From assembly GCF_001403875.1 (NCBI RefSeq), contig NZ_LN884299.1, positions 2,418,117-2,482,116 of the forward strand: a DNA stretch of 64,000 nt, given 5' to 3'. How positions within the stretch are numbered: position 1 is the stretch's first letter; each line of letters opens with the position of its first letter. The stretch is from Paenibacillus ihumii (lineage in GTDB: Bacteria > Bacillota > Bacilli > Paenibacillales > Paenibacillaceae). The notes under the pieces are model-generated. The model had not been told where the DNA came from, ran no database searches, and worked only from the letters and a program-made list of their open reading frames with translations. Made by a program: the position numbers and the translations under genes. Positions 51,304-60,788 of this stretch are shown piece after piece.

Positions 51304-51774
51304 CTAGCTTTGGATTAATTTCTTATACATTTTAATGACGCTGAAGTGCATACCCTCGTGGTATAAGCAAAAATTCAAAAATCCCTCTACCCTGTCGAGC
51401 GTAATGCCCGAGGATGTTGTATACGGCTTGCTGACGGTCTCGTCCAGTTTCCCCGGCAGGATCGAAGCGATTTGCTGCGGCTGGGACTGCAGGACCTCAA
51501 TAATTTCCGCAAGCTTGGGCACGTCCTCCGGCCACCCCTCCGGAGAGGTCCCGTTAGTGAAGCAGCCCTTATAATTTGCCGAAATCAGCGAAGGGCGGCC
51601 AGTCAGCCGAAATGCAAACGCGTCCTGCACGAAAGCGATATGCCCTAGATTCCAGCGAATATTGTTGCGGAAGCCGAAAGGAATGATGTCGGCCTGCTCC
51701 TCCGATAAATCCTGAACCATTTTTAGAGTCTGATTGCGGACAAATTCCAACTGGCTAAAAATAATCTCTCCCAT
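51304..51774 (-). CDS. DinB-family protein
   Basis: 156 residues forming the four-helix DinB/YfiT-like fold. Metal-ligand histidines fit NLGHIAFVQD and FCLYHEGMHFSVIK. Such proteins are often thiol-linked transferases or of unknown role. It lies 16 bp after the monooxygenase gene on the same strand, so the two are likely in one operon. Confidence 0.85.
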   Translation of the reverse strand: MGEIIFSQLEFVRNQTLKMVQDLSEEQADIIPFGFRNNIRWNLGHIAFVQDAFAFRLTGRPSLISANYKGCFTNGTSPEGWPEDVPKLAEIIEVLQSQPQQIASILPGKLDETVSKPYTTSSGITLDRVEGFLNFCLYHEGMHFSVIKMYKKLIQS

Positions 51775-51790
51775 ACGCTACCTCCTTGGA

Positions 51791-52093
51791 CTAATCCAGA
51801 GCATGCTTGATACGTACATAGTGCTGGACAATAGGAAACGGGTCGTAGAAATGATGAAGCAGAGCCTTCCATTCCTGATACTGTTCGGACTTCCTGAATC
51901 CAACCTCATGATCGGTAATGGAACGCCATTTGACAAGGAGTATGTATTTATTATCCTCCTCTACACACTTGTGAAGCTCGTGATCGATATATCCTGGCAT
52001 TTCAGCAATGATCTTGGAAGCCTGGCGAAAGCTGCTCTCAAAATCATTAATCGTTCCCGGCTTGACGTGCAGCTCGGCGACTTCAAGTACCAT
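51791..52093 (-). CDS. Antibiotic-biosynthesis-monooxygenase-like (ABM) protein
   Basis: 100 residues from the ATG at 52093, which follows GGGGGGAG; an ATG nine codons earlier is less well placed. ABM fold signs: VLEVAELHVKPGTINDFESS, MPGYIDHELHKCVEEDNKY and the terminal ALLHHFYDPFP helix. Related proteins degrade heme or oxidise quinols, but family members of this size are diverse, so no activity is assigned. The DinB gene follows. Confidence 0.82.
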   Translation of the reverse strand: MVLEVAELHVKPGTINDFESSFRQASKIIAEMPGYIDHELHKCVEEDNKYILLVKWRSITDHEVGFRKSEQYQEWKALLHHFYDPFPIVQHYVRIKHALD

Positions 52094-52229
52094 TCTCTCC
52101 CCCCTCACCAGCTTGGACAAACTCAGCTTTTGCTACATCGACCTTATTATACCATCATATCTATGATGTGAGCGAATGAGTTAGTCCTGCTGGTATGGCT
52201 TGCCTGCCGAGAGGGCTCATGACTCAACG

Positions 52230-53159
52230 TTAATTTGACGGTTCCCTCTTTGCTCTCTGCTTTCGCAGCGCCTTATTGATCCAGATTGCAGCAATCGATC
52301 CCTCGCCCATAGCAACGGTCGCCTGCTCGGCATGAAGTGCTAGATCGCCGGCGACCCAAACGTTGTCCACGCTCGTCTGCTTGCTGCGCGGGTCGCTTTC
52401 TACATGACCGTTAGAGCTCAGCTTTGCTCCCAGCTGTTCTGCCAGCCCGGAATGCACCTGGTTCCCGCCAAACGCTATGAAACCTCTCTCCGCTAACAAA
52501 ACCGTTCCGTCATTCAGCACGATCTGCTCAATTTGGCCCTCGGCGGCAGGGCGTATTTCGGCAATGGCCCTCTCCATATAGGTGACTCCCGCCTGGCGAA
52601 GCTGCTCCAGCAGCCTTGGGGAGACAGCCGATGCCTCATGGTTCACATAAGTGAGCTCATTTGTCCGTTCGGCAAGAAGAAGCGCCATATTGGCCCCGGC
52701 ATCGCCGGCTCCCATCAGAACGGTAAGCTTGCCTTCAATCTCATACCCGTCGCAATCCGGACATATATACACGCTGCTTCCGAGCAGCGGAACAAGTCCG
52801 GGAATTTCAGGAATACGATCGCTTACGCCAGTGGCAAGCAGCAAAGTAAGCGCCTCGTACGTCCGGCCCGTTTCCCCCGTAAGCCGGATCGTTCCGGCAT
52901 CGCTCCGCACGGCCGTGGTCACCTTGTCTCTAACGAAGCGGACACCCGTGCTTTCCGCCTGATCTCTGCCCCGTCTCCGCAGTTCTGCCCCTGACACCCC
53001 CTCCGGCCAGCCTAAAATATTGTGATAGCAGCGGCAGAGCGACGACCTGCCTTCTCCGGCATCAACGACCAGAACATCATAGGCCGAGTAACGTCCCAGT
53101 TGAATTGCGGCCTGCAGCCCGGCGATTCCGCCTCCGACAATAATGCAATCCTGTAGCAT
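52230..53159 (-). CDS. Thioredoxin-reductase-like FAD/NAD(P) oxidoreductase with CPDC motif
   Basis: About 309 residues from the ATG at 53159 (MLQDCIIVGGGIAGLQAAIQ). The dinucleotide fold GGGIAGLQAAI and the C-terminal FAD contact VWVAGDLALHAEQATVAMGE fit the TrxB group, and the redox pair YICPDCDGYE corresponds to the CxxC of thioredoxin reductase. The second nucleotide motif is MGAGDAGANMALLLAE. A longer reading frame to 53225 exists, but GGAG sits better before 53159. It is probably a ferredoxin- or thiol-linked reductase; the substrate is unknown. Confidence 0.87.
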   Translation of the reverse strand: MLQDCIIVGGGIAGLQAAIQLGRYSAYDVLVVDAGEGRSSLCRCYHNILGWPEGVSGAELRRRGRDQAESTGVRFVRDKVTTAVRSDAGTIRLTGETGRTYEALTLLLATGVSDRIPEIPGLVPLLGSSVYICPDCDGYEIEGKLTVLMGAGDAGANMALLLAERTNELTYVNHEASAVSPRLLEQLRQAGVTYMERAIAEIRPAAEGQIEQIVLNDGTVLLAERGFIAFGGNQVHSGLAEQLGAKLSSNGHVESDPRSKQTSVDNVWVAGDLALHAEQATVAMGEGSIAAIWINKALRKQRAKREPSN

Positions 53160-53253
53160 AGACGAACTTCTCCAATCTTTTAGGTTATGGGCGCTGAATA
53201 TCTCCTGCGGCAAGCTGGGTATCATGAGTGTACATCACTAAGAGGAGGACATC

Positions 53254-53613
53254 ATGACCAAGCGAATCCTTATCAAAACTGTCTGGAGCTGCCTCATTCT
53301 TGTAGGGCTCTTCATGCTCACGAGCAATGCCTCTTTCTTTGCTTCCCTGCTGTCTGCTCTCGGTCTGGCAGCTTTTTCGTTTTTATTGGTTGATCTGTTC
53401 GTACTGCCTCGGGCTACGAATGCCTTGGCGACGATGATCGATGCCGTCCTGGCCTACTTGTTCATTTGGGCGCTGGCCGCTAACAACGGCTGGTCGATGA
53501 CACTGCCGGAGGTACTCACCATAACGCTCGTGCTGACTGTGTTCGAATATTTCTACCATGACTGGCTGATCAAGAACGGGATCCAGCGGGACAGGCAGAT
53601 GAAAGTCGAATAA
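53254..53613 (+). CDS. YndM/DUF2512 membrane protein
   Basis: 119 residues with four hydrophobic segments. The MTKRILIKTVWSCLILVGLF opening and the TIMIDAVLAYLFIWALAANN-like pattern of the DUF2512 (YndM) family are seen, with VFEYFYHDWLI near the C-terminus. AGAGGAGGACATC precedes the ATG. Spore-forming Firmicutes often carry one or more copies, function unknown. It is divergent from the TrxR-like gene. Confidence 0.85.
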   Translation: MTKRILIKTVWSCLILVGLFMLTSNASFFASLLSALGLAAFSFLLVDLFVLPRATNALATMIDAVLAYLFIWALAANNGWSMTLPEVLTITLVLTVFEYFYHDWLIKNGIQRDRQMKVE

Positions 53614-53626
53614 GCGAACAAGCCAT

Positions 53627-53650
53627 AACGACCGCAATTGCGGTCGTTTT
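53627..53650. terminator. Terminator between yndM-like and GH13 genes
   Basis: An 11-bp self-complementary AACGACCGCAA/TTGCGGTCGTT followed by TTTT on the plus strand. It can fold as a loop-opened hairpin and serves the plus-strand gene. Confidence 0.7.
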
Positions 53651-53657
53651 GTCCTAT

Positions 53658-55367
53658 TCATTCGGCAGGTTTAGGCAGACGCTGCAAATAAACTCTGGCT
53701 TCATAGGGGCGCAGCTTCAGACTGCACAAGTCTTCATTTTGCTGCGTAGGATAATTTGAAATAAGCAGCTCGAGCCCCTCCCTGCTAATATCCTTAGGCA
53801 GCTCGAACACCGGCTCCCGCTCGAAAAAGTTCAGAATCACCAGCAATTGATCGCTATCCAGTGTCCGGGTATAGGCGTAGATTTCCGGATGCAGCGGCAG
53901 CAGCAGCTTGTATTCGCCATAGACGATAACCTGGTGCTGCTTGCGAAGCTGAATAAGCTTCTTGTAATAATGGAAAATGGAGTCGGGATCCTGGAGCGCA
54001 TCCGCTACATTGATCTCCTTATAATTCGAATTCACCTTCATCCACGGATTCCCCGTAGTGAAGCCTGCGTTCGGACTTGTATCCCACTGCATAGGAGTAC
54101 GTGCGTTATCCCGGCTCCTCTTGCGGAGCGCCTCCATAATTTTTTCCTCCGGCACCCCGTTATTACGCTGTTCCTCGTAGTAATTCAGCGTCTCCACATC
54201 ACGGTAATCGTCAATGGACTCAAAGGCGATATTCGTCATGCCGATCTCTTCTCCCTGGTAAATATAAGGCGTTCCTTCAAGCGTATGAATGAAGGTGGCG
54301 AGCATTTTCGCTGAAGGCACCCGGTACAGCATATCGTTCCCGAATCGGGACACCGAGCGCGGCTGGTCATGGTTGCACCAGTAATTTGCATTCCAGCCCC
54401 GGCCATGGAGAACGTTCTGCCAGTTGCTGATAATTTTCTTCAGCTCGAGCAGGTTCCAAGGAACGACGTCCCATTTCCCGCTCCCTGAGGAAGCGGCATC
54501 GACGAACATATGCTCGAATTGAAAGGTCATGTTCAGCTCGCGCCGGCCGTCGCCTACGTAATCCAGCGCTTGCTCGGGGCCCAGGCCCGAGGTTTCTCCG
54601 ACCGTCATAATGTCGTAGTAATAGAGCACCTTATCATGCAGGTTTTGCAGCAGAGTATGAACATTCTCCAAATTGGAGAACATTTCATAAGCCCGGACGG
54701 TTGTTGTCTTGTTCGGGTTATGGGCATCCGGAAGCCCTTCGGCCTTGACGATGTGAGAGATCGCATCAAAGCGGAAGCCGTCGACTCCCTTTTTCAACCA
54801 CCATTCCACCATTCTGTGCAATTCATCGATTACTACGGGGTTGTTCCAATTCAAGTCCGGCTGATACTTGGAGTATAAATGCAGGTAATATTCATCGGTC
54901 TGCGGATCGTACTCCCATACCGAGCCGCTGAAGTACGATTCCCAGTTGTTCGGCGGCCCGCCGTTCTTCCCTTTCCGCCATATGTAGTAGTCCCTTTTGG
55001 GATTGTCCTTGGACTGGCGGGACTCGAGGAACCACGGATGCATGTGCGAGGTGTGATTCAGAACCAAATCCATCATAAGCTTCATCCCGCGGGCATGCAT
55101 TTCTTGCAGCAGACGGTCAAAATCCTCCATCGTCCCGAATTGTTCATCAATATCGCAATAGTCGCTAATATCATATCCGTTATCGTGGCCTGGCGATTTA
55201 TAGATCGGGCTGATCCAGACTACGTTAACCCCCAGCTCCTGCAAATAATCCAGCTTGGAGATAATGCCCTTAAGGTCGCCGATCCCGTCTCCGTTGCTGT
55301 CCTTAAAGCTGATCGGGTAGACTTGATATACAACACTTTCCTTCCACCATTTTGGTTTCATTGTCAA
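53658..55367 (-). CDS. GH13 alpha-glucosidase / oligo-1,6-glucosidase
   Basis: 569 residues, the usual length of MalL/TreC-type GH13_31 enzymes. The conserved regions are seen: region I DLVLNHTS, region II GFRFDAISHI (nucleophile D), region III TVGETSG (acid E) and region IV WCNHDQPR (second D). Calcium-loop DSNGDGIGDL near residue 24 is intact. The start at 55367 gives MTMKPKWWKESVVYQVYP. It hydrolyses terminal alpha-1,6 or alpha-1,4 glucosidic bonds of short oligosaccharides in the cytoplasm. No sugar transporter is adjacent. Confidence 0.92.
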   Translation of the reverse strand: MTMKPKWWKESVVYQVYPISFKDSNGDGIGDLKGIISKLDYLQELGVNVVWISPIYKSPGHDNGYDISDYCDIDEQFGTMEDFDRLLQEMHARGMKLMMDLVLNHTSHMHPWFLESRQSKDNPKRDYYIWRKGKNGGPPNNWESYFSGSVWEYDPQTDEYYLHLYSKYQPDLNWNNPVVIDELHRMVEWWLKKGVDGFRFDAISHIVKAEGLPDAHNPNKTTTVRAYEMFSNLENVHTLLQNLHDKVLYYYDIMTVGETSGLGPEQALDYVGDGRRELNMTFQFEHMFVDAASSGSGKWDVVPWNLLELKKIISNWQNVLHGRGWNANYWCNHDQPRSVSRFGNDMLYRVPSAKMLATFIHTLEGTPYIYQGEEIGMTNIAFESIDDYRDVETLNYYEEQRNNGVPEEKIMEALRKRSRDNARTPMQWDTSPNAGFTTGNPWMKVNSNYKEINVADALQDPDSIFHYYKKLIQLRKQHQVIVYGEYKLLLPLHPEIYAYTRTLDSDQLLVILNFFEREPVFELPKDISREGLELLISNYPTQQNEDLCSLKLRPYEARVYLQRLPKPAE

Positions 55368-55579
55368 CTCTGCCTCCTTATCCGGGTGCAGCCCTTTTCT
55401 TATCTTTAACCATCTTTAAACATTCGGAACGCCGCCATAACAGGCGACAAGAATATTCGGCGGAATCGCAACATTTTCACCGATTATTTTCATGGATATA
55501 GTATAATGAAATAATGCGCGTCTATACGCTGCAACCAAGCAATTATTGCAATTGTCTCGAAAGGATGTCTTTTCAGATT

Positions 55580-56812
55580 ATGAATTCCCACACTCGCGAT
55601 TATTCGACCGCAACTCCCTTATCGCCCTCGGCTCGGCTAAAGGCAATATTCATTCTCGGCAGCTTGTCGGCCTTTGGTCCGCTCTCGCTGGATATGTATT
55701 TGCCGGCGCTCCCCAAACTGGCGGAAGAACTCGGGGCGACAGCTTCCGTAACTCAGCTTAGCCTTACGTCCTGCTTGCTGGGACTAGCCCTTGGCCAACT
55801 CGTGGCTGGTCCGATGAGCGATGTGCGAGGACGCCGCTCTCCACTCCTACTATCTCTTTGCATTTACGCTATCAGCTCGTTGCTGTGCGTCTTCGCGCCC
55901 TCAGCCTGGGGACTGATTGCTCTCCGGTTTCTTCAGGGCCTGTCTGGGGCAGCGGGAATCGTAATTTCGCGGGCCGTCGTGCGGGATTTATACTCTGGCT
56001 CGGAGCTGACGAGGTTCTTCTCCATGCTTATGCTCGTGAACGGGGCGGCACCGATTCTCGCACCGATCTTTGGTGGGCAGCTGCTGCAGTATACGTCCTG
56101 GAGAGGTGTATTCGTAGTATTGTCCTTGATCGGCGTTGTTATGATGATCGCGGTACTGTTCGGTCTCCCCGAGTCACTGCCGAAGGAGCGGAGGCAATCC
56201 GGCGGATTAAGCGCAACTGGCATGACTTTTCGCCGTCTGCTCGGAGATCGCCTTTTTGTCGGCTTTTGCCTGACGCAAGGTCTAGTCTCTGCCGCCATGT
56301 TTGCTTACATATCCGGCTCGTCCTTTGTCATGCAAAATGTGTTCGAGGTATCGCCGCAAATGTACAGCCTGATCTTCGCCGCGAATGGAGTAGGTATCAT
56401 TATAGCCAGCCAGGTTACCGGCCGGCTGGCTGGCAGGGTCAAGGAGGCCTCGATGCTGCAGCTTGGACTAGCCTTGGCGGTAACAGCCTCCATCGGCCTG
56501 CTGGCTTCGATTGTTCTTGGAGGAACGCTGATCACCGTGCTGATTCCGCTGTTCTTCGTAGTGGCCTGTGTAGGGATCGTCTCAACATCTGGCTTCTCAT
56601 TGGCGATGCAGAGTCAGGGCAAAGCTGCGGGCAGCGCCTCAGCCCTGCTCGGACTCATCCCGTATATTCTCGGAGCTGCGGTCGCTCCTCTTGTAGGGCT
56701 CGGCGGCGAGCATACCGCTCTGCCGATGGTCATCGTTATCGCGATCGCGGAGCTTGGTGCACTGCTCAGCTATTTGCTGCTGGTGCGGCCGCGCCTGAAC
56801 CCTTCGTCTTAA
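55580..56812 (+). CDS. Bcr/CflA-type drug/proton MFS antiporter
   Basis: About 410 residues. The start is uncertain: ATG 55580 lies after AAAGGA at about 13 nt, whereas 55514 overlaps a TATAAT-like box (GTATAATG) and lacks a ribosome site. Twelve membrane segments; the Bcr/CflA pattern is clear: FGPLSLDMYLPALPKLAEEL, GPMSDVRGRRSPLLLSL, RFLQGLSGAAGIVISRAVVR (motif C area) and MSAGSA-like AGSASALLGLIPYILGA. It probably exports drugs by proton antiport. A strong terminator follows. Confidence 0.88.
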   Translation: MNSHTRDYSTATPLSPSARLKAIFILGSLSAFGPLSLDMYLPALPKLAEELGATASVTQLSLTSCLLGLALGQLVAGPMSDVRGRRSPLLLSLCIYAISSLLCVFAPSAWGLIALRFLQGLSGAAGIVISRAVVRDLYSGSELTRFFSMLMLVNGAAPILAPIFGGQLLQYTSWRGVFVVLSLIGVVMMIAVLFGLPESLPKERRQSGGLSATGMTFRRLLGDRLFVGFCLTQGLVSAAMFAYISGSSFVMQNVFEVSPQMYSLIFAANGVGIIIASQVTGRLAGRVKEASMLQLGLALAVTASIGLLASIVLGGTLITVLIPLFFVVACVGIVSTSGFSLAMQSQGKAAGSASALLGLIPYILGAAVAPLVGLGGEHTALPMVIVIAIAELGALLSYLLLVRPRLNPSS

Positions 56813-56845
56813 TGAGAGAGACGGTGGACAGCAGCTTAAGCTTAC

Positions 56846-56899
56846 AAAAAGGAAGGGATCATTTATCGCGGTTCAGCGATAGATAATCCCTTCCTTTTT
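56846..56899. terminator. Bidirectional terminator
   Basis: AAAAAGGAAGGGAT/ATCCCTTCCTTTTT (56846-56859 with 56886-56899) with an inner ATCGC/GCGAT pair, between the convergent MFS and coiled-coil genes. Confidence 0.88.
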
Positions 56900-56925
56900 C
56901 TGCGCGGGTTGATCCCTTTATTGAT

Positions 56926-57858
56926 CTAATCCGTATATTGCTCCACGCTGCGTACATAACTTTGGCGCTTTACCGTCAGATCCGCTTCGACCTTGCGTTT
57001 CCAGTCGTTCAGTTGGGATAGAATCCGATTTATCTCTGACCGCTTGTTCTCCACTTGCTGCAGCATGTCATTAATTTTACCCTGGACAATCCAATCCATA
57101 ATGAAGCCGTCAAAGAAATAATCCGAGAATTTGAGAAATCCGCCGATTTCAGTATGAACCGGCAGCTGCTCGCCTACATCCCGCAGCTCCTTCTCGAAAT
57201 GCCGCAGGCTGTTTTGGGAGCGATATAAATAATCCATCGCCTCATCCAAGCGGCCATGCTTGATATGGGTTGAAATCATTCCGCCGCCAAGCATATCATA
57301 GGTCCCCCAATTTTTAGCCGATCGCAGCTTTTCGATGGCGCAATCCAAGTCGTGGGCGACCGAACGTCCGGCCTGCAGCGCCTCTTCCAATTCCTTGTTC
57401 TGTACACTTAATGCCGCCTGCTCTTCCGCCAAAGTTCGCAGCTCCTCGTTCTGCTCTAGCACTTGTCTTTCCTTGGCCTCGAACACCTGATCATAATCCA
57501 GCTTCCAGAATCTCACCTCCGCCAGTTGCTTCTCGATAGCGGCGATCTGCTGTTCAATATGCTGCACTGCCCGGTCGGCTTCATCGTATTTCAGCTTGGC
57601 TTCAATCGCCTCGCGCTGCTCTTGATCTAGCTTCTCCAGCTTTTTGCCAAGAACCGTGTACAGCAAATTGGACAATGACAAGCCTGTCAGTTGCTTGACG
57701 TCCTTCTCCTCTGCAGCGAGTCTCCGGCTAGCCTCTTCTCTAGCCCGCTCCAATGCGGCCAGCTCTTCCTTCAGCTGCTGGTGGCGCTGCTCCCATTTCT
57801 CCTTCTTCCGCCCCTTCTCCTTAAGCTCTGCCAAACGTTCATTCATGTCCTCATACAT
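56926..57858 (-). CDS. Coiled-coil protein of unknown function
   Basis: 310 residues. Residues about 1-165 are almost wholly charged heptad coil (ELKEKGRKKEKWEQRHQQLK and following), and a globular part follows (GTYDMLGGGMISTHIKHGRL, EQLPVHTEIGGFLKFSDYFF). No membrane segment, signal peptide or known enzyme motif. GGAGGTGGACAACG precedes the ATG. It resembles uncharacterised conserved proteins of Bacilli, but I cannot name the family. It lies 55 bp after the Gfo/Idh/MocA gene on the same strand and may share its transcript. Confidence 0.75.
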   Translation of the reverse strand: MYEDMNERLAELKEKGRKKEKWEQRHQQLKEELAALERAREEASRRLAAEEKDVKQLTGLSLSNLLYTVLGKKLEKLDQEQREAIEAKLKYDEADRAVQHIEQQIAAIEKQLAEVRFWKLDYDQVFEAKERQVLEQNEELRTLAEEQAALSVQNKELEEALQAGRSVAHDLDCAIEKLRSAKNWGTYDMLGGGMISTHIKHGRLDEAMDYLYRSQNSLRHFEKELRDVGEQLPVHTEIGGFLKFSDYFFDGFIMDWIVQGKINDMLQQVENKRSEINRILSQLNDWKRKVEADLTVKRQSYVRSVEQYTD

Positions 57859-57913
57859 CCGTTGTCCACCTCCACTGAGCTTGTTCGTCTTCCCCTCTAT
57901 CTTCTATCTTGGC

Positions 57914-58840
57914 TTACCCAAGCCAAACATCGGCACCCTGCTCCTCAGCATGCTTGACGACAAGCTCGCACAAGCGATGGCTTTCAAGGGCGTCACGAGC
58001 GGGCAGTCCGTCCGGCGTCCCGTTCCTTACGCTGTTCAGGAACTCCGCAATGATCTGATGAAAGCCTCTGCGGCACAGCACCGGATCCCAATCATTGAAC
58101 TTGATCAGCTGCTCTTTCCCGGCATGAAAATGCCTGGTTGTGTTCAATCCATCAATAAACCATTTGTTCCCCGGATTCATCACCTCAAGCGTCTCCTCGG
58201 TTATCCCGTTATCGCGGTTCATGACAGCCATGCTTGTAAATCCGTCTCCCTCCAGGTGCAGAACAACATGATACAGCTTCCCATCCCGCTGATAGGTTGA
58301 AATTCGCGTGTCTTTAATCTCCCCTGGCGATAAATAGCGTACCGTATCCACAACATGAATGAAATCGTCCAGGACGAAGCGGCGCGCAAAATCGGGGAGT
58401 GCCGCCCGGTTCTTCTGCAGGATCATCAAACGCCGCTCGTTCTGTTCTTTCATGGCCGCATACATTGGAGCATAACGCCGGTTGAACCCGACCATCAGCT
58501 TGACTCCCTTGGCTTCAGCCAGCTCGACCAGTCTGGCGGATTCCTCGTAGAAGTAGGAAATAGGCTTGTCTACATATACATGGATGCCGTGTTCGATCAG
58601 ACGCTCAATAATCCCGGCATGCGACTCCGTAGCTGTATGTATGAATGCGGCATCTACTCCGGCAGCGATCAATTGCTCGGGCCGATTTGCCGTTTCTCTG
58701 ATACGATACTGATTTGCTACTGAACTAAGGACTTCGGAATTGCGTGTGCACAGTACAAGTTCTATATTTTCAATAGCCGATATAACCGGCAGGTATGCTT
58801 TGCGGGCTATGTCTCCAAGACCGATGATGCCTATGCGCAT
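57914..58840 (-). CDS. Gfo/Idh/MocA-family oxidoreductase
   Basis: 308 residues. The NAD(P)-binding motif GIIGLGDIARKAYLPVI starts at residue 3, and the family's lysine signature is VYVDKPISYFYEES. The C-terminal part supplies the substrate fold with DFIHVVDTVRYL and ESHRLCELVVKHAEEQ. It is likely a sugar or inositol-type dehydrogenase, cytoplasmic; the substrate is not readable. No sugar-catabolic genes are adjacent. Confidence 0.9.
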   Translation of the reverse strand: MRIGIIGLGDIARKAYLPVISAIENIELVLCTRNSEVLSSVANQYRIRETANRPEQLIAAGVDAAFIHTATESHAGIIERLIEHGIHVYVDKPISYFYEESARLVELAEAKGVKLMVGFNRRYAPMYAAMKEQNERRLMILQKNRAALPDFARRFVLDDFIHVVDTVRYLSPGEIKDTRISTYQRDGKLYHVVLHLEGDGFTSMAVMNRDNGITEETLEVMNPGNKWFIDGLNTTRHFHAGKEQLIKFNDWDPVLCRRGFHQIIAEFLNSVRNGTPDGLPARDALESHRLCELVVKHAEEQGADVWLG

Positions 58841-59005
58841 TTGGAACCCTCCTAATGATTAAAGTAAGAACGCCTACCATGTATTACGCATTTTCCCTGT
58901 TAAAGTTACACCAAAAAGGCATCTTCCGGCGCCGCTCCCCATCCGACCCTATGCATGATCAGTCTTCTGCCTCAAGCCGTTCTAGGCCAATAGGCTAAAC
59001 AAGAG

Positions 59006-59047
59006 AGACTGCCCATTCTGCGATATCATCAGCAGAACGGGCAGTCT
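59006..59047 (-). terminator. Hairpin after the osmolyte-importer operon
   Basis: AGACTGCCCATTCTGC/GCAGAACGGGCAGTCT, 16 bp with one G·U in RNA, just past the stop of the substrate-binding gene. The T-run is weak. Confidence 0.6.
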
Positions 59048-59082
59048 GTACTTATCGGCGGGCAAGAAGCCCGCTGATAAAA

Positions 59083-60024
59083 CTAGCCTTCTATCAATCC
59101 TTTGTCAATCAGAAATTGACGAGCGACCTCTTCCTCCTTCATTCCTTCGACATCCACGTCGGCATTCAGCTTCTGCATCTCCTCATCGGTGATCAAGCCG
59201 CTCATCTGGTTCAGTACCTCTTCTAGCTCAGGGTACTTCTCCAATGTCGCTTTACGGATGATTGGTCCGGCATCATACGGTGGAAAAAACTCCTTGTCGT
59301 CCCGCAAAATGACCAGATCATGAACCTTAATCTGTGCGTCCGTAGCATAAGCGTTCGTTACATCCGTCTCTCCGCTCGCGATCGACTGGTACATGATGCC
59401 GTGATCCATCCCTTTCTGCTGCTTGAAGTTCATGCCGTACAGCTTCTGGATTCCGGGGAAGCCGTCGTCCCGATCGAGAAATTCGAATTCGACGCCTAGA
59501 ATCATATCCTCGGACACTTTTGCCAAATCGCTGAAGGTCTCGAGATGATGCTTCTCTGCAGTCTCTCTTGTTACCGCTAACGTATACGTATTATTAATGC
59601 CGAACGGCTCCAGGAAAACCAGCTCGTCTTCGGCCAGGAGCTCTCTCGTTCTAGCGAGGGATTCCGCCGAATTGCCGGTTTCCTCTTGATAATAGTTGGC
59701 AACGACGGTTCCCGTATATTCGGGATACAGCTGAATTTCATCGTTCTTCAGCGCGCCCCATGCGACGTTGGAGCCGCCCAGGTTAACCTGCCGCTTCACT
59801 TTGAGGTCCGTTTTGGCTTCAATTAATTCTGCCATCATCAAGGCAAGCAGCATGTTCTCCGTGAAATTTTTTGAGCCAACGGTAATTTCCCCCGTGCCTT
59901 CTGCGCCGGCTCCTTTATTTGTTCCTCCTCCGCAAGCGCTTAGAAGCATCGCGGCCAATAGCAATGCCAGCATGCCTGCTGCCGTTTTTTTGCTTATCGC
60001 TACCCATTTCATCGGTTTCTTCAA
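59083..60024 (-). CDS. opuCC: Glycine betaine/choline-type substrate-binding lipoprotein, OpuCC-like
   Basis: 313 residues. Signal peptide with lipobox LLSACGGG, so the protein is anchored outside the membrane. The binding fold is that of OpuAC/ProX-type quaternary-amine proteins: SKNFTENMLLALMMAELIEA, DEIQLYPEYTGTVVANYYQE and ETDVTNAYATDAQIKVHDLV. It delivers osmoprotectant to the permease. The gene is third in the operon after the ATPase and permease, with a 107-bp gap before it. Confidence 0.92.
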   Translation of the reverse strand: MKKPMKWVAISKKTAAGMLALLLAAMLLSACGGGTNKGAGAEGTGEITVGSKNFTENMLLALMMAELIEAKTDLKVKRQVNLGGSNVAWGALKNDEIQLYPEYTGTVVANYYQEETGNSAESLARTRELLAEDELVFLEPFGINNTYTLAVTRETAEKHHLETFSDLAKVSEDMILGVEFEFLDRDDGFPGIQKLYGMNFKQQKGMDHGIMYQSIASGETDVTNAYATDAQIKVHDLVILRDDKEFFPPYDAGPIIRKATLEKYPELEEVLNQMSGLITDEEMQKLNADVDVEGMKEEEVARQFLIDKGLIEG

Positions 60025-60131
60025 CCTCCGTTTTATTAAATCATCTGCATCAGGCCTGACTCAGCCTGATCCTGCTTAAACCCTGCTACAAATCATACAA
60101 ATCATGCCTTGCCAGAGCATCTCTTACCTTG

Positions 60132-60788
60132 CTAAACCTTCAACCCTTTTGGAGTCGTTACCTTCTCCAGCAGGCCAAGCAAATAATCCATAATCAGCGC
60201 AAGAACGGCTGCGGGGATCGCACCTAGCAGGGTGAGAGCCTCAATGTTGCGCTGTATGCCCAGGAAAATATATTCTCCAAGACCACCTGCACCGATAAAA
60301 GAGGCCAGCGTTGCCGTCCCGACATTGATTACCGCAGCCGTACGTATGCCGGCCATGATGACGCTCAACGCGAGCGGCAGCTGAACGCGGAATAAGATTT
60401 GCCATTGCTTCATGCCCATCCCCCGCGCCGCTTCCACAATCGACTTGTCCACATCAGTAATCCCGGCATACGTATTGCGGATAATCGGCAGCAGCGAATA
60501 CAGAAACAATGCGGCTACCGCGGTCTTCATGCCTATGCCGAAGAGCGGGATCATGAACCCGAGCATCGCGAGGCTCGGTATCGTCTGCAGCACTCCGGCG
60601 GTTCCCAACGTAATGCCTTTGAGCTGCTTCACTCTGGTAATCATGATGCCTAAGGAGACACCGACGACAATTGCCAGCAGCATCGACAGCAGCACGAGCT
60701 CAATATGCACCAATAGAGACTGGGCCAGCTCGCCCTTGCGCATATCGAATTGATGGATCAACTGCTCCCACAAAGATTTATCTCTCAT
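60132..60788 (-). CDS. opuCB: Osmoprotectant ABC permease, OpuCB/OpuCD-like
   Basis: 218 residues with five to six membrane helices and the binding-protein-dependent transport motif EAARGMGMKQWQILFRVQLP (the EAA loop that docks the ATPase). Its start overlaps the opuCA stop by 4 nt (ATGA), so the two are coupled. OpuC systems normally have two permease genes (opuCB and opuCD); only one is present in this operon. A homodimeric permease is the simplest reading. Confidence 0.92.
   Translation of the reverse strand: MRDKSLWEQLIHQFDMRKGELAQSLLVHIELVLLSMLLAIVVGVSLGIMITRVKQLKGITLGTAGVLQTIPSLAMLGFMIPLFGIGMKTAVAALFLYSLLPIIRNTYAGITDVDKSIVEAARGMGMKQWQILFRVQLPLALSVIMAGIRTAAVINVGTATLASFIGAGGLGEYIFLGIQRNIEALTLLGAIPAAVLALIMDYLLGLLEKVTTPKGLKV

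Noticed and set aside
55858..56886. 342-codon plus-strand frame overlapping the Bcr/CflA gene
   Set aside because: Out-of-frame shadow; arginine/serine-rich with no domain, while the overlapping frame has twelve membrane segments.
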